Assembly: GCA_902599405.1 (NCBI GenBank)
Contig: CACKFO010000006.1
Span: 25,835-89,834, forward strand
From: an uncultured Alphaproteobacteria bacterium
GTDB taxonomy: Bacteria > Pseudomonadota > Alphaproteobacteria > HIMB59
Direction: 5' to 3'
DNA: 64,000 bases
The position numbers and the translations under genes were made by a program. Shown here piece after piece: positions 33,954 through 46,469 of the stretch. The notes under the pieces were generated by a model that searched no databases, had not been told where the DNA came from, and was given only the letters and a program-made list of their open reading frames with translations. How positions within the stretch are numbered: the stretch's first letter is position 1; every line of letters starts with the position of its first letter.

Positions 33954-35744
33954 ATGATATTTCCAGTCCTTTATTTAAAAACTATTTTATTTACCTTTTT
34001 TATTTTATGTAATGTTTGTGGTTATTTTCTTTTAATTAAAAAATTTTTTGGATTACAGAGTCAAAATATATTTACAATCTTTATTCTAGGTTCATCTTTT
34101 TTAATTTTTTTTTCATACTTAATTAATTTTTTTTCCCCACTTAATATATACATAACTAATATTTTTTTTATTTTCTTTTCAATTATGGGACTAATTTTTT
34201 TTGTAATTGATAAAAATATAAACTTCAGATATTTGATAATAATTGTATTTATAACATCACTTATAACTTTTTTATCTAAGTCGTATAATGATTATGAACT
34301 CTACCATCTACCTTATATGGAAATTTTGAGGAAATTTAAAATTATATTTGGTCTTTCAAACTTTGATTTTAGATATGGGCATACTTCTGTATTTCAAAAT
34401 ATTTCTGCATTTCAGTACAATTCATTAATGCTTAAAGATAGTTATGTATTTTACACACCATTATTAACAATTTTGTCGGCTGGATATCTTTACAAAAAAT
34501 TATTCAAAACTAGAAATAATTTTATTTTATTAATTTCTTTATCAACACTAATTTATTATCTACTTCACGGTAGTAGATATGGTGCTTTGGGAAATGACTT
34601 ACCAACTCACATACTTGCTGTTATTTCAATAATTTTATTTATTGAAATAAAAAATAACAATTCTAATAAGAATGAAAATATATTTTTATTTCTGACAATT
34701 ATTTTAATAATAACCCTATCAAAGTTTTCTCTTATATTATTTTATTTATTGCCTGTATATTTAGTTTTAAAAAGGAAAATATTTATAGACCTTAAAAATA
34801 TATTTTTATTAGTTTTATTATCATTTTTTTTTATTAAAAATTTTATTAATACATCCTGTTTAGTCTATCCAATATCATTTTTATGTTTTGAAACTAAGTG
34901 GTCAGTAAATGAGTATAGTTATACCTCGCCAAAAACCATATCAATGGAAAGTAGCGCTATGGTAAAAGCTTATATGGAGAGTAAATATTTAATTGATCCA
35001 AATTTGAAAAAGAATTTTATTGATAATCTATTAGAGCAAGATAGTTCTAAAAAATTCTTATCTCTACTTCCAAATCATGAAAAATCTGAATATATCAACT
35101 TTCAATATTATAAATACTATTCCCAGTTCAAAATTTGGTTTCCTGAATATCTAAAAGGAAATGACTTTTTAAAATTATTAAAAAATATATTTTTTTTATG
35201 TTTTATAATTTTTTTTATTTTTTATTTTTATCTAAAATCTCAAATTTTAAATAAAATTAATTTGCTCAATCTTTTAACAAAATTTTTTATCAATAATTAT
35301 TTTATTACTATTTTCCTCTCAATTAATTTTTTGCTGTGGTTAATTAACTTCCCTCAGTTAAGATATGGTTTATCATATGTCTTAGTTTTTAGTATGCTGC
35401 CTTCAATTGTAGTTTATGGCAATTGTAACCTTCATAGAGTTGAAAAAATATTTAGAATTTTAATAATTTTATCTTTCTCTTACGCTATTTTATCCAATTC
35501 TTTAAGGATCTTTAAAGAGTCAAAAAATTATAATCAAATCAACGATATTTTACATTTACAGATTGTGCCTCTTTCAAAATTTGATTATAAAACTATCAAA
35601 ACTAATGATCACATTGACATTAGACAACCAATTGGTGGTGTTTGCTCAGATATCGAGCAGTTATGCTCAGTTTTTACAGACCGATTTTTACTGACTCAAA
35701 GGAAAATACATAAATCTGCCAATAATTACATTATAATTAAATAG
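33954..35744 (+). CDS. Large multi-pass membrane protein, possibly a GT-C-type glycosyltransferase
   Basis: This 596-residue protein has about 10-13 hydrophobic segments, with a periplasmic-type loop near residues 315-400. DYELYHLPYMEIL (near residue 120) and GLSNFDFRYGHTSVFQ resemble membrane proteins of the LIC_10190 type and GT-C glycosyltransferases, where an acidic residue in the first loop is catalytic. This reading is from memory of motif shape, not a database match. The divergent GT2 gene could supply the lipid-phosphate sugar donor. It is followed by the rRNA operon promoter, with no terminator seen. Confidence 0.65.
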   Translation: MIFPVLYLKTILFTFFILCNVCGYFLLIKKFFGLQSQNIFTIFILGSSFLIFFSYLINFFSPLNIYITNIFFIFFSIMGLIFFVIDKNINFRYLIIIVFITSLITFLSKSYNDYELYHLPYMEILRKFKIIFGLSNFDFRYGHTSVFQNISAFQYNSLMLKDSYVFYTPLLTILSAGYLYKKLFKTRNNFILLISLSTLIYYLLHGSRYGALGNDLPTHILAVISIILFIEIKNNNSNKNENIFLFLTIILIITLSKFSLILFYLLPVYLVLKRKIFIDLKNIFLLVLLSFFFIKNFINTSCLVYPISFLCFETKWSVNEYSYTSPKTISMESSAMVKAYMESKYLIDPNLKKNFIDNLLEQDSSKKFLSLLPNHEKSEYINFQYYKYYSQFKIWFPEYLKGNDFLKLLKNIFFLCFIIFFIFYFYLKSQILNKINLLNLLTKFFINNYFITIFLSINFLLWLINFPQLRYGLSYVLVFSMLPSIVVYGNCNLHRVEKIFRILIILSFSYAILSNSLRIFKESKNYNQINDILHLQIVPLSKFDYKTIKTNDHIDIRQPIGGVCSDIEQLCSVFTDRFLLTQRKIHKSANNYIIIK

Positions 35745-35772
35745 TTTTTTTGAGTAATTTTATTAATTGCAT

Positions 35773-35802
35773 TTGACAAAACTTCAATAAAGTGTAGATA
35801 TA
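35773..35802 (+). promoter_or_regulatory. rRNA operon promoter
   Basis: A perfect -35 TTGACA at 35773-35778 is followed by a -10 candidate TAGATA at 35795-35800 (16-bp spacer) or GATATA at 35797-35802 (18 bp). It lies about 230 bp before the mature 16S start, upstream of a boxA and the 16S processing stem. This is the best promoter in the window. Confidence 0.65.
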
Positions 35803-35851
35803 TTCTACTTTTTTTGAATCTTGAGGCCGTTTAACGTGCATTAGTGATTCT

Positions 35852-35863
35852 TGCTCTTTATTT
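35852..35863 (+). promoter_or_regulatory. boxA-like antitermination element in the rRNA leader
   Basis: TGCTCTTTA at 35852-35860 matches the core of the boxA consensus (TGCTCTTTAACA), which recruits NusB/S10 for rRNA antitermination. It lies between the promoter and the 5' arm of the 16S processing stem, the expected place. Confidence 0.6.
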
Positions 35864-35880
35864 TTTGTAAATATGAAATG

Positions 35881-35892
35881 AATAGACGGTGG
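35881..35892 (+). other. 5' arm of the 16S rRNA processing stem
   Basis: AATAGACGGTGG here is perfectly complementary to CCACCGTCTATT at 37540-37551, downstream of 16S. The pair would form the long RNase III stem that loops out pre-16S. A separate small hairpin (CTATTT/AAATAG, 35922-35937) lies in the leader between this arm and 16S. Confidence 0.75.
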
Positions 35893-36002
35893 GTTTATAA
35901 CGTCAAATTTCGGTAAAGTCCCTATTTAGAAAAATAGTGGCTCGTTATTTTGGCGTCTAACCTACGTCAATTTAAAACTTTGTTTTTTATGAGTAGGTAA
36001 TT

Positions 36003-37500
<1,498 letters not shown>

Positions 37501-37539
37501 AGGAAAAAAAACTTTGAACTAAGTGTACGTTCGAAGTAA

Positions 37540-37551
37540 CCACCGTCTATT
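37540..37551 (+). other. 3' arm of the 16S rRNA processing stem
   Basis: CCACCGTCTATT pairs perfectly over 12 bp with the leader segment at 35881-35892. It lies 42 nt after the 16S end and 42 nt before tRNA-Ile, as expected for an RNase III site. Confidence 0.75.
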
Positions 37552-37593
37552 TGTTTTGCTTTTTTCAACATGTGTTGATAAAGAGCATTGATT

Positions 37594-37670
37594 GGGCGTG
37601 TAGCTCAGTTGGTTAGAGCGCGCGCTTGATAAGCGTGAGGTCGGAGGTTCAAGTCCTCCCTCGCCCACCA
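37594..37670 (+). tRNA. tRNA-Ile (GAT)
   Basis: A 77-nt cloverleaf in the 16S-23S spacer with anticodon loop TTGATAA (GAT), D-stem GCTC/GAGC, T-arm GGAGG-TTCAAGT-CCTCC, and CCA encoded. The acceptor stem GGGCGTG/CTCGCCC has one U-U mismatch (position 6-67), which is unusual but still allows a stem. Standard spacer tRNA. Confidence 0.95.
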
Positions 37671-37678
37671 ACAATGTT

Positions 37679-37754
37679 GGGGGATTAGCTCAGCTGGGAG
37701 AGCGCCTGATTTGCATTCAGGAGGTCAGCGGTTCGATCCCGCTATCCTCCACCA
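37679..37754 (+). tRNA. tRNA-Ala (TGC)
   Basis: A 76-nt cloverleaf with anticodon loop TTTGCAT (TGC), acceptor GGGGGAT/ATCCTCC, and CCA encoded. The G3-U70 identity pair of alanine tRNAs is present. It follows tRNA-Ile by 8 bp in the usual spacer order. Confidence 0.97.
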
Positions 37755-37867
37755 ACTTTTTAAAATCGTAAATATGTAAGCTGATAACACAGACGAATGA
37801 CTTGCACGAGTTATTCGTCAATTAAACAACTAATATAACAAATAACTACAAAAAGTTATTAACTACA

Positions 37868-37885
37868 AACTTTTCACTGTGTGTT
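37868..37885 (+). other. 5' arm of the 23S rRNA processing stem
   Basis: AACTTTTCACTGTGTGTT pairs with AATACACAGCGAAAAGTT at 40607-40624, with one G-U pair and one mismatch. It continues into the terminal 23S helix (ATTCAAGC/GCTTGAAT), giving a long stem that loops out pre-23S. Confidence 0.7.
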
Positions 37886-37887
37886 AA

Positions 37888-40602
<2,715 letters not shown>

Positions 40603-40606
40603 TTAC

Positions 40607-40624
40607 AATACACAGCGAAAAGTT
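40607..40624 (+). other. 3' arm of the 23S rRNA processing stem
   Basis: AATACACAGCGAAAAGTT is the partner of 37868-37885. It lies just after the 23S end and before 5S. Confidence 0.7.
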
Positions 40625-40646
40625 TTAACTACAATGTTATAAAAAG

Positions 40647-40763
40647 TTTGTGGCGGTCATAGCGGAGTGAAAAAACCCGATCCCATTTCGAACTCGGTCG
40701 TGAAGGCCTCCAGCGCCGATGGTACTTAGTCTTAAGGCTTGGGAGAGTAGGACGCCGCCTATT
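40647..40763 (+). rRNA. rrf: 5S ribosomal RNA
   Basis: About 115 nt. The core CCCGATCCCATTTCGAACTCGG is unmistakable, and GTGGCGGTC near the start pairs with GACGCCGCC near the end as the terminal stem. It directly follows 23S, so the operon is complete. Ends are approximate. No clear terminator is visible in the roughly 140 bp that follow. Confidence 0.93.
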
Positions 40764-40906
40764 TAGTCAGCTTACGCATTTATTCGTTTATTAAATAACC
40801 GTATTACTTTTATCATTATAATTTTCTCTTAATAATTTCAGGACTATCACAGTCCATTTTTTGGTCAAATAATTATAAAAATTTATAATTTTGTAACAGT
40901 TTAGGA

Positions 40907-41581
40907 CTATATTGGCTTTGTAGCATAACTCATTAACATCAGTTCTCTAGACCATCTAAAAAACTTTATATTTGTATTGTAGGGTATAAATGGAGATAAA
41001 CAGGCACAAAACTTGTCTATAAGTGGATTATTCCATGTAGATGGTAATTGCCTAAAAGTGAAACTGTTTACATCATTAAAGCCACAAGCTAGTTTAATAT
41101 TTTTAAGAGATACTTTAGAAAAGGGCGACTTATGTGTATAGTCATCATAAAATTTTTTATGGTTAGCAACCCAATCAGGCGTTAAAGTTATTATTTTACC
41201 TCCCGGTTTTAAAATACGATATGCTTCATTTAGATAAAATTCTGGGTCATCAAGGTGTTCAATAAATGACTTACTATAAACAATGTCGAATGTTTCGTTT
41301 TTATAAGGGAAAGCCTTACCATCTGAGTCCATCACATCAATATCCAGATCATTTGAAAATTCCTTGGACTTATAGGAAATATCTGCTCCACGTACATTAA
41401 ATCCTTTATCTTTGAAAATTCTAAGATGATCTCCAAGTCCTACACCAGGCTCAAAGATTGTTTGATCAGACCCAATATTTAAATTTGCTTTTTTAATTAT
41501 AAAATCGACTAGCTTTTCAGGATAGTTTGTTAATGGTTTTGATCTCCTGCTATATACTATGTCTAGATATTCTTTATTCAT
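40907..41581 (-). CDS. Class I SAM-dependent methyltransferase
   Basis: This 224-residue methyltransferase (Methyltransf_11/UbiE type) has motif I IFEPGVGLGDHLRIF, motif II around GADISYK, and DIVYSKSFIEHLDDPEFYLNEAYRILKPGGKII. The substrate is unknown; its place as the first gene of the glycan island, 4 bp after the oxidoreductase gene that precedes it in transcription, suggests a sugar or lipid-carrier target. It is the last gene of a minus-strand group that starts at 43453. Confidence 0.85.
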   Translation of the reverse strand: MNKEYLDIVYSRRSKPLTNYPEKLVDFIIKKANLNIGSDQTIFEPGVGLGDHLRIFKDKGFNVRGADISYKSKEFSNDLDIDVMDSDGKAFPYKNETFDIVYSKSFIEHLDDPEFYLNEAYRILKPGGKIITLTPDWVANHKKFYDDYTHKSPFSKVSLKNIKLACGFNDVNSFTFRQLPSTWNNPLIDKFCACLSPFIPYNTNIKFFRWSRELMLMSYATKPI

Positions 41582-41585
41582 TTTG

Positions 41586-42617
41586 TTAATTTAAATTAAT
41601 TACTTTATTTGATTTTATAGAGTGTTTAATTTTTTCTACAATTTGAAGGCATTTATAGGCATTTGCAAAGTCTGATCTAATATCAGTATCATTTTCAATT
41701 GACTTAAAAAAGTATTTCAATTCTCTCATAAATAATTCATTTCTATCTTTAAGTTTATAAATAAAAGACTCATTAGAACCATTATAATAATTAATGTTAA
41801 TCGTATCCTTGTAATAATTCCACTCTAAACTACCTTTACTACCGACGATTAACAACTCTCTTTTTTTTGGACTTTGAAGATAATCTAGTGTGATGTTAAC
41901 TGAAAATGGATCTTTATCATTATTAAAATTAAATACGATATTTGCATAATCTTCTACATCAATTTTGAGATCACTTCTTTGGCCACCAGAGGCATACAAC
42001 GATGATGGAGATCCAAATAAATATAGGCAATAATCTATCTCGTGGATTTGAGATAATATAACTCCACCACCTAATTTTTTTTTTGAAGCATAAATATTGT
42101 TATATTTTTCATAAATATGAAAATTATTTAAATTCTCACCATGATAAATATTTGCCCCACAAATTTTACCTAAAGTACCCTTTTTAAGGATTGATCTTAT
42201 TTTTATCAAACACTCATTAAATCTAAGTTGATGACCAATCATAATTTTTTGTTTGTATTTATGATTAATTTGATTAATAAAAATTTTTGCTTTATGGGAC
42301 TTATCAGTTAAAGGTTTTTCAATGAAAATATGTAATTTTTGATTAAGAAAAGTTTGAAAATATTTTAGGTGTAGACTTGATGGGGTGTTAATAAATACTG
42401 CGTCTAAATTAATTTTTTTAATTTCTTTAATAGTTCTAATCTCTTTAATATCATATTTTTTAATTATATTTTTACCTACAATTTGATTTGAATTATTTAA
42501 AATGAAGCTTCTTCTTAGTTTTCTAAGGGCATAAATCTCAGTATTTGGATTGATTTTTTTTATATTTCTTAAGTGTCTTTGTCCTATAGAACCTAAACCA
42601 ATTAATAAAATTTTCAT
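41586..42617 (-). CDS. Gfo/Idh/MocA family sugar oxidoreductase (copy 1)
   Basis: This 343-residue NAD(P)-dependent oxidoreductase has the Rossmann start KILLIGLGSIGQRHLRNI. FIEKPLTD carries the catalytic-lysine EKP motif, and GGGVILSQIHEIDYCLYLFG carries the HEIDY metal/substrate histidine region. Members oxidise or reduce nucleotide-sugars and inositols. It overlaps its upstream TIM-barrel partner by 4 bp. A clear paralogue lies at 44659-45672 with the same kind of partner. Confidence 0.9.
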   Translation of the reverse strand: MKILLIGLGSIGQRHLRNIKKINPNTEIYALRKLRRSFILNNSNQIVGKNIIKKYDIKEIRTIKEIKKINLDAVFINTPSSLHLKYFQTFLNQKLHIFIEKPLTDKSHKAKIFINQINHKYKQKIMIGHQLRFNECLIKIRSILKKGTLGKICGANIYHGENLNNFHIYEKYNNIYASKKKLGGGVILSQIHEIDYCLYLFGSPSSLYASGGQRSDLKIDVEDYANIVFNFNNDKDPFSVNITLDYLQSPKKRELLIVGSKGSLEWNYYKDTININYYNGSNESFIYKLKDRNELFMRELKYFFKSIENDTDIRSDFANAYKCLQIVEKIKHSIKSNKVINLN

Positions 42618-43453
42618 AAGTACTGGTTTATAAAATATATGTATTTTTTGACAAGAACGTCATCACTAATATTGTTAATTCTTGAAGCTTGTAGAATAAG
42701 ATCTCTTTTATAGTTTATATTTTTTAGTAGCTTAAAGAATAGTTCAAAATCAACATCTCCGTATCCCAGCGGTACTGTAGAGCCAAAACGTAATCTATCT
42801 TTAATATGAACACTTCCAATCAGATTTTTTGTTTGAAATATCTCTTCTTTAATTTTCAAACCTAAGGAAACAATATTTCCCGAGTCAATATTAATTTTTA
42901 TATATTTTTCTGAATTAGTATTTTTTATAATATTTATAATTTTTTTTGACTCTATATCTGTTTCTAAATGTAGTTCTATTTTGTAAAATTTTAAAAGTGG
43001 ATAAATTTGAATTATAAAATTTTTAAGTAAACTATTATAATTCAATTTTTTAATTGATGAGTTATCAACAAATGGGATGATTATGTATTCTATGTGACAA
43101 ATATTTGCAATATTGATAATGCCGATTAGTTCATTGAAATGAGTAAGATTTAAACCTTTTTTGTTAAGAAGGGGTTTTCTAATAAACTCATCGGCGCAAA
43201 TGGAATTTATATTGACTTTATATTTCTTTCTAATTGATATTTTTTTCTTAAAAAAATTTTTTATTATTAGTGGATTTTTATTCTTTTTGTTATTTTGATA
43301 AATCCACTGTAATTTTTTAATTTTTAATTTTTTTAAAATTTCCATCTCTTTCATCCAGTTTTTAAAAGGGAAAGATTGTATTGAGTTGTTTTCTGATGGA
43401 ATTGTTCTTCCTTGCATAATAGATATATTTTTATTTAAGTGTAATTTAGTCAA
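42614..43453 (-). CDS. TIM-barrel sugar isomerase/epimerase-like protein (copy 1)
   Basis: This 279-residue protein has the AP-endonuclease-2/xylose-isomerase-like barrel pattern: ISIMQGRTIPS at the start, then LQWIYQNN, CHIEYIIIPFVDN, ELHLETDI (metal-ligand Glu), INIDSGNIVSLG, SVHIKDRLRFGSTVPLGYGD near the end. Conserved Glu, Asp and His metal ligands of this fold are visible. It should act on a sugar phosphate or keto sugar together with the overlapping Gfo/Idh oxidoreductase. A paralogue lies at 45669-46469. The substrate is unknown. Confidence 0.8.
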   Translation of the reverse strand: MTKLHLNKNISIMQGRTIPSENNSIQSFPFKNWMKEMEILKKLKIKKLQWIYQNNKKNKNPLIIKNFFKKKISIRKKYKVNINSICADEFIRKPLLNKKGLNLTHFNELIGIINIANICHIEYIIIPFVDNSSIKKLNYNSLLKNFIIQIYPLLKFYKIELHLETDIESKKIINIIKNTNSEKYIKINIDSGNIVSLGLKIKEEIFQTKNLIGSVHIKDRLRFGSTVPLGYGDVDFELFFKLLKNINYKRDLILQASRINNISDDVLVKKYIYFINQYL

Positions 43454-43620
43454 ACAATTAGCTTTAATCGATTTATTATAATAATTAACAATAATAGAGG
43501 TTAATATTTTTTTAGGAATTAATTATTAATTATTTTAAGAAAAAAAATGATGCAGAAGTATCGGAGATACAGTTTGAACTAACTACCAATTTGTATAAGA
43601 TGCTTAATAATGCTGACGTA

Positions 43621-43693
43621 GGGGGCCAATGCTCAGCTGGGAGCACTACGCTGGCAGCGTAGAGGTCAGGGCTCAATCCCCCTTGACTCCACA
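43621..43693 (+). pseudogene. Degenerate tRNA-Ala (GGC)-like sequence
   Basis: The sequence keeps a perfect anticodon arm (CTACG-CTGGCAG-CGTAG, anticodon GGC at 43653-43655) and much of a tRNA-Ala body. The D-loop is shortened by about two bases compared with a normal tRNA-Ala, the T-arm lacks one base, the acceptor stem has a C-A mismatch, and the 3' end reads CCACA instead of CCACCA. It could be a broken tRNA copy left by integration at a tRNA-Ala gene, or a divergent but functional gene. It is not a tmRNA, because a full anticodon arm is present. Confidence 0.7.
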
Positions 43694-43710
43694 TCTTATA
43701 ATTTTTAATT

Positions 43711-44688
43711 ATGGAAATAAAATTTGAACAAATAATTAATTCCAAGAAAAATAAGCCATTACTTTTACTGGGTTCAAGTAAAAATATGGGCAATTTTCCT
43801 TTTGAAGATTTTAGGGGTGAAATTATGGTATTCGGAGACACAATCACAAGAGGCAGAAATTTATTCAAAGCAAATTATTGGGTTGCTGCAAATAATGAGT
43901 ATCCTATACCTCAAATCAAGCTCCATTCAGAAATACTTAACAAAAATCTTTATACTAAATTTTTTTTTTCTCATACAGCAGCATTCGATAATTTTTGGGA
44001 ATACAACCCATCTAATATCAATAAATTAATTCAAAATGATTGGATGATCTTCGATGATAGACATTTTTATGGTGAAAGTTGCATCCCTAAAAAAAAATGT
44101 TGCAAATATATTTCTAACAAAAAATATGAAAAAACTATTCATGAAATATTTATGGATTTTTTTGATGAACAGTTCTATCCAAAAAGAGGAGCTACTGTTG
44201 CTGAAATTGCTCTGATGTTATCTCTCATTATGGGTTTTAATCCAATATTTATACAAGGTGTAGATTTACCAATATATTTAAAAGACTATACTCACTACAA
44301 ATGTGCTTATAGCGATGAAATTATGGTAAAAACTAAAAAATTGATGGCAAAAAAATACTTATATAAAAATCTTACAAACTTAACAATCTTCGAATTATTT
44401 AAAAAACTTAAAAATAAACTATTTTTCAATAAAATTAACTCTAAAAATAAAACATATCATGAATCAAAGCTTGGCAAAAAATTAATCGCGTCAGACGAGA
44501 AGTCAATTTTTTTTAAAGATTTAGATAATTCATTAAGAAATTTTGAAATTTATAGTTCTGTGGGTATTAAAAATAATTTTTTAATCTATAATTTAAGTGA
44601 AAATTCAAATTTGAATAAAATCGCTAATATTAAATATTTAAATCCTGATAAATTAAAATCAAAATTTAACCATTTTTTTTCCAATTAA
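43711..44688 (+). CDS. Glycan-island protein resembling DUF115/MptE-like Rossmann proteins
   Basis: This 325-residue protein has a short N-terminal strand-loop LLLLGSSKNMG, typical of nucleotide-sugar-binding Rossmann folds. Later it has VFGDTITRGRNLFKANYWVAAN and an AEIALMLSLIMGFNPIFIQGVDLP block like those in DUF115 proteins and some sialyltransferase-like families. It starts 18 bp after the tRNA remnant and overlaps the 3' end of the convergent gene by 30 bp. I cannot name a function. It is the only plus-strand gene between the two TIM-barrel/Gfo pairs, so it may have come in with the rearrangement. Confidence 0.65.
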   Translation: MEIKFEQIINSKKNKPLLLLGSSKNMGNFPFEDFRGEIMVFGDTITRGRNLFKANYWVAANNEYPIPQIKLHSEILNKNLYTKFFFSHTAAFDNFWEYNPSNINKLIQNDWMIFDDRHFYGESCIPKKKCCKYISNKKYEKTIHEIFMDFFDEQFYPKRGATVAEIALMLSLIMGFNPIFIQGVDLPIYLKDYTHYKCAYSDEIMVKTKKLMAKKYLYKNLTNLTIFELFKKLKNKLFFNKINSKNKTYHESKLGKKLIASDEKSIFFKDLDNSLRNFEIYSSVGIKNNFLIYNLSENSNLNKIANIKYLNPDKLKSKFNHFFSN

Positions 44689-45672
44689 TTTAAAGTATAG
44701 ATTTTGTGTTGAAATATAGTCCTTTAAAGTTAAAAAATGACTTTTGTTATTTAAAGTAGTTTGTTTTAAAAAATGATTCATTTCATCTAAGAAAAGATCA
44801 TTCCTTTTTAATTTAAAATTTTTGATAAATTTTTTGCCTGTCTTGTTATCATAAATTGTTAATTTATTTTTATTTAAATCACAAATAATTGTTTTTTTTT
44901 GGAATTTTATTAAGATGCTTCTTTTTTCATTTATTTCTGACATTGAAAGAGTCAAGTTTATGTCAAATTTATTTTTATATATTAATTTCGATGAAAAATA
45001 GTCTTTTGTGTCAGACTCTAAAATATTAGTTTTTTTATCAAAACTAAGTATTTTATTTGGATGACCAAATAAATAGTTAATTAAGTCTACTTCGTGAACC
45101 AAATTAGCAATTGCACTACCACCTAATTTTTTATTTGCGGCATAAGAATTTCTATAATCTTCATATTTATGGTGATTCGGTAAGTATGTCAAAAATTCTA
45201 ATTTTGAGGTAATTGTTTCTCCATAAAACTTTGTTTCAATAATATTTTTTAAAAATTTAATCATAGGGTGAAATCGAGTTTGTAGCCCTAAAAATATATA
45301 TTTACTCTTTTTTTGAGATATTTTTAATAAATGTGTAATTTTTTTTCTGTCATCTCCAAGTGGTTTTTCAATAAAGAAATTATTTGAATATTTTAATAAT
45401 TTTAAAGTAGTATCAAGATGTAATGACGAAGGATTCGAAATAATAATAATATCGGGTCTAATTGATATAATTTCTTTTACATTATAAATTAGTTTAATTT
45501 TATAATAATTAATAATATCATATTTTCTTAACACTTTACCATTTTTAATAACCTTTTTGTTTGATGATCTTTTTAAAGAATAAAAATTAATATTTTTATT
45601 TTTATATATTTTTTGGATATTTTGTAAATGTCTTTGTCCAATCGATCCTAACCCTACAATAACAATGTTCAT
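44659..45672 (-). CDS. Gfo/Idh/MocA family sugar oxidoreductase (copy 2)
   Basis: This 337-residue enzyme (from ATG 45672) has NIVIVGLGSIGQRHLQNIQ at the start, FFIEKPLGDD, and GGSAIANLVHEVDLINYLFGHP. It aligns by eye with copy 1 (41586-42617) along its length. I chose the internal ATG because it gives a 4-bp ATGA overlap with the upstream barrel gene and the family N-terminus; an in-frame ATG at 45687 adds five residues. Its 3' end overlaps the convergent DUF115-like gene. Confidence 0.9.
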   Translation of the reverse strand: MNIVIVGLGSIGQRHLQNIQKIYKNKNINFYSLKRSSNKKVIKNGKVLRKYDIINYYKIKLIYNVKEIISIRPDIIIISNPSSLHLDTTLKLLKYSNNFFIEKPLGDDRKKITHLLKISQKKSKYIFLGLQTRFHPMIKFLKNIIETKFYGETITSKLEFLTYLPNHHKYEDYRNSYAANKKLGGSAIANLVHEVDLINYLFGHPNKILSFDKKTNILESDTKDYFSSKLIYKNKFDINLTLSMSEINEKRSILIKFQKKTIICDLNKNKLTIYDNKTGKKFIKNFKLKRNDLFLDEMNHFLKQTTLNNKSHFLTLKDYISTQNLYFKLIGKKMVKF

Positions 45673-46469
45673 AATCTTTCTATACATTTTAGATTATAAA
45701 CCAAGTCACTATAACCATTTTTATTATAATAACTCTCTAAGACTACTTTATGTTTATAATTATGTTCTAGTAAAAAATCTAAATACTTTTTTAAATCATA
45801 TTTATTTTGATCAAAATAACAGCTAATAAATTTTTTATTCTTATCAACTTTTTTAGCTTTTAAATGTATGTGGCTTATATAGTCTTTATAATTTTGAAAA
45901 TCAGAAAATATATCTCTTCTTTGGGATAAATAGTTTCCGGTATCATAACAAATTGCAAAATTATTAGGAAGACTTTTCATTATTTCTATAAGATTTAAAA
46001 AATTAATTTTTTCACTTTCTATAGAAAATTTCATATTTTTATTAAATTTCATATTTAGAGATTTTAATGCCTTAAATATCTCATTTTTACTATAATCAGA
46101 CCTGTCGATAAATGGTAATACCACTAACCTCACACCCAAATCGTATAAATAATTCAATTCTTTCAAAAAAAAAGTTAGATTTTCATTGAAATCATAAAAT
46201 CTTAGAACATCAAAATTGGCAGAGTAAATATTTATATTTACTGACTTATTAAGAGTTTTATTTAATTTATCCTCAGTTATATGTTCTTTAATTTTTCTAT
46301 CACCGTCATAAAGTAATTCAATGAAATCAAGATTGATTTCACTAAGTATTTCAAATTCCTTTTCCCAATTATTTGGGAATTTATTAAATTTATCTAAATT
46401 GTTTGGGAAAATCCTACCTTGAAGAATACCTAAATCAAGTTTAGTGGAATCTTTTTTTTTCATACCCAA
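45669..46469 (-). CDS. TIM-barrel sugar isomerase/epimerase-like protein (copy 2)
   Basis: This 266-residue protein shares with copy 1 the opening LGILQGRIFPN, the FP..W.KE.EIL pattern, VRLVVLPFIDRSDY, the KFSIESEKINF region with a ligand Glu, AICYDTGNYLSQ, and ISHIHLKAKKVDK. These are barrel strands with metal-binding Glu, Asp and His. It overlaps its Gfo/Idh partner by 4 bp. Together they look like a two-gene module for one sugar-modifying step. The exact reaction is unknown. Confidence 0.8.
   Translation of the reverse strand: MGMKKKDSTKLDLGILQGRIFPNNLDKFNKFPNNWEKEFEILSEINLDFIELLYDGDRKIKEHITEDKLNKTLNKSVNINIYSANFDVLRFYDFNENLTFFLKELNYLYDLGVRLVVLPFIDRSDYSKNEIFKALKSLNMKFNKNMKFSIESEKINFLNLIEIMKSLPNNFAICYDTGNYLSQRRDIFSDFQNYKDYISHIHLKAKKVDKNKKFISCYFDQNKYDLKKYLDFLLEHNYKHKVVLESYYNKNGYSDLVYNLKCIERL

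Noticed and set aside
40764..40906. Terminator after 5S rRNA
   Set aside because: Only weak A-T hairpins are visible; no G-C-rich stem followed by a T run could be supported.
43615..43700. tmRNA (ssrA) or its acceptor half
   Set aside because: A complete anticodon arm with GGC is present and no tag-peptide region is seen; a damaged tRNA-Ala fits better.
43450..43900. Integrase or transposase beside the tRNA remnant
   Set aside because: No tyrosine-recombinase or transposase motif is present in any nearby gene; the scar, if real, has lost its element.
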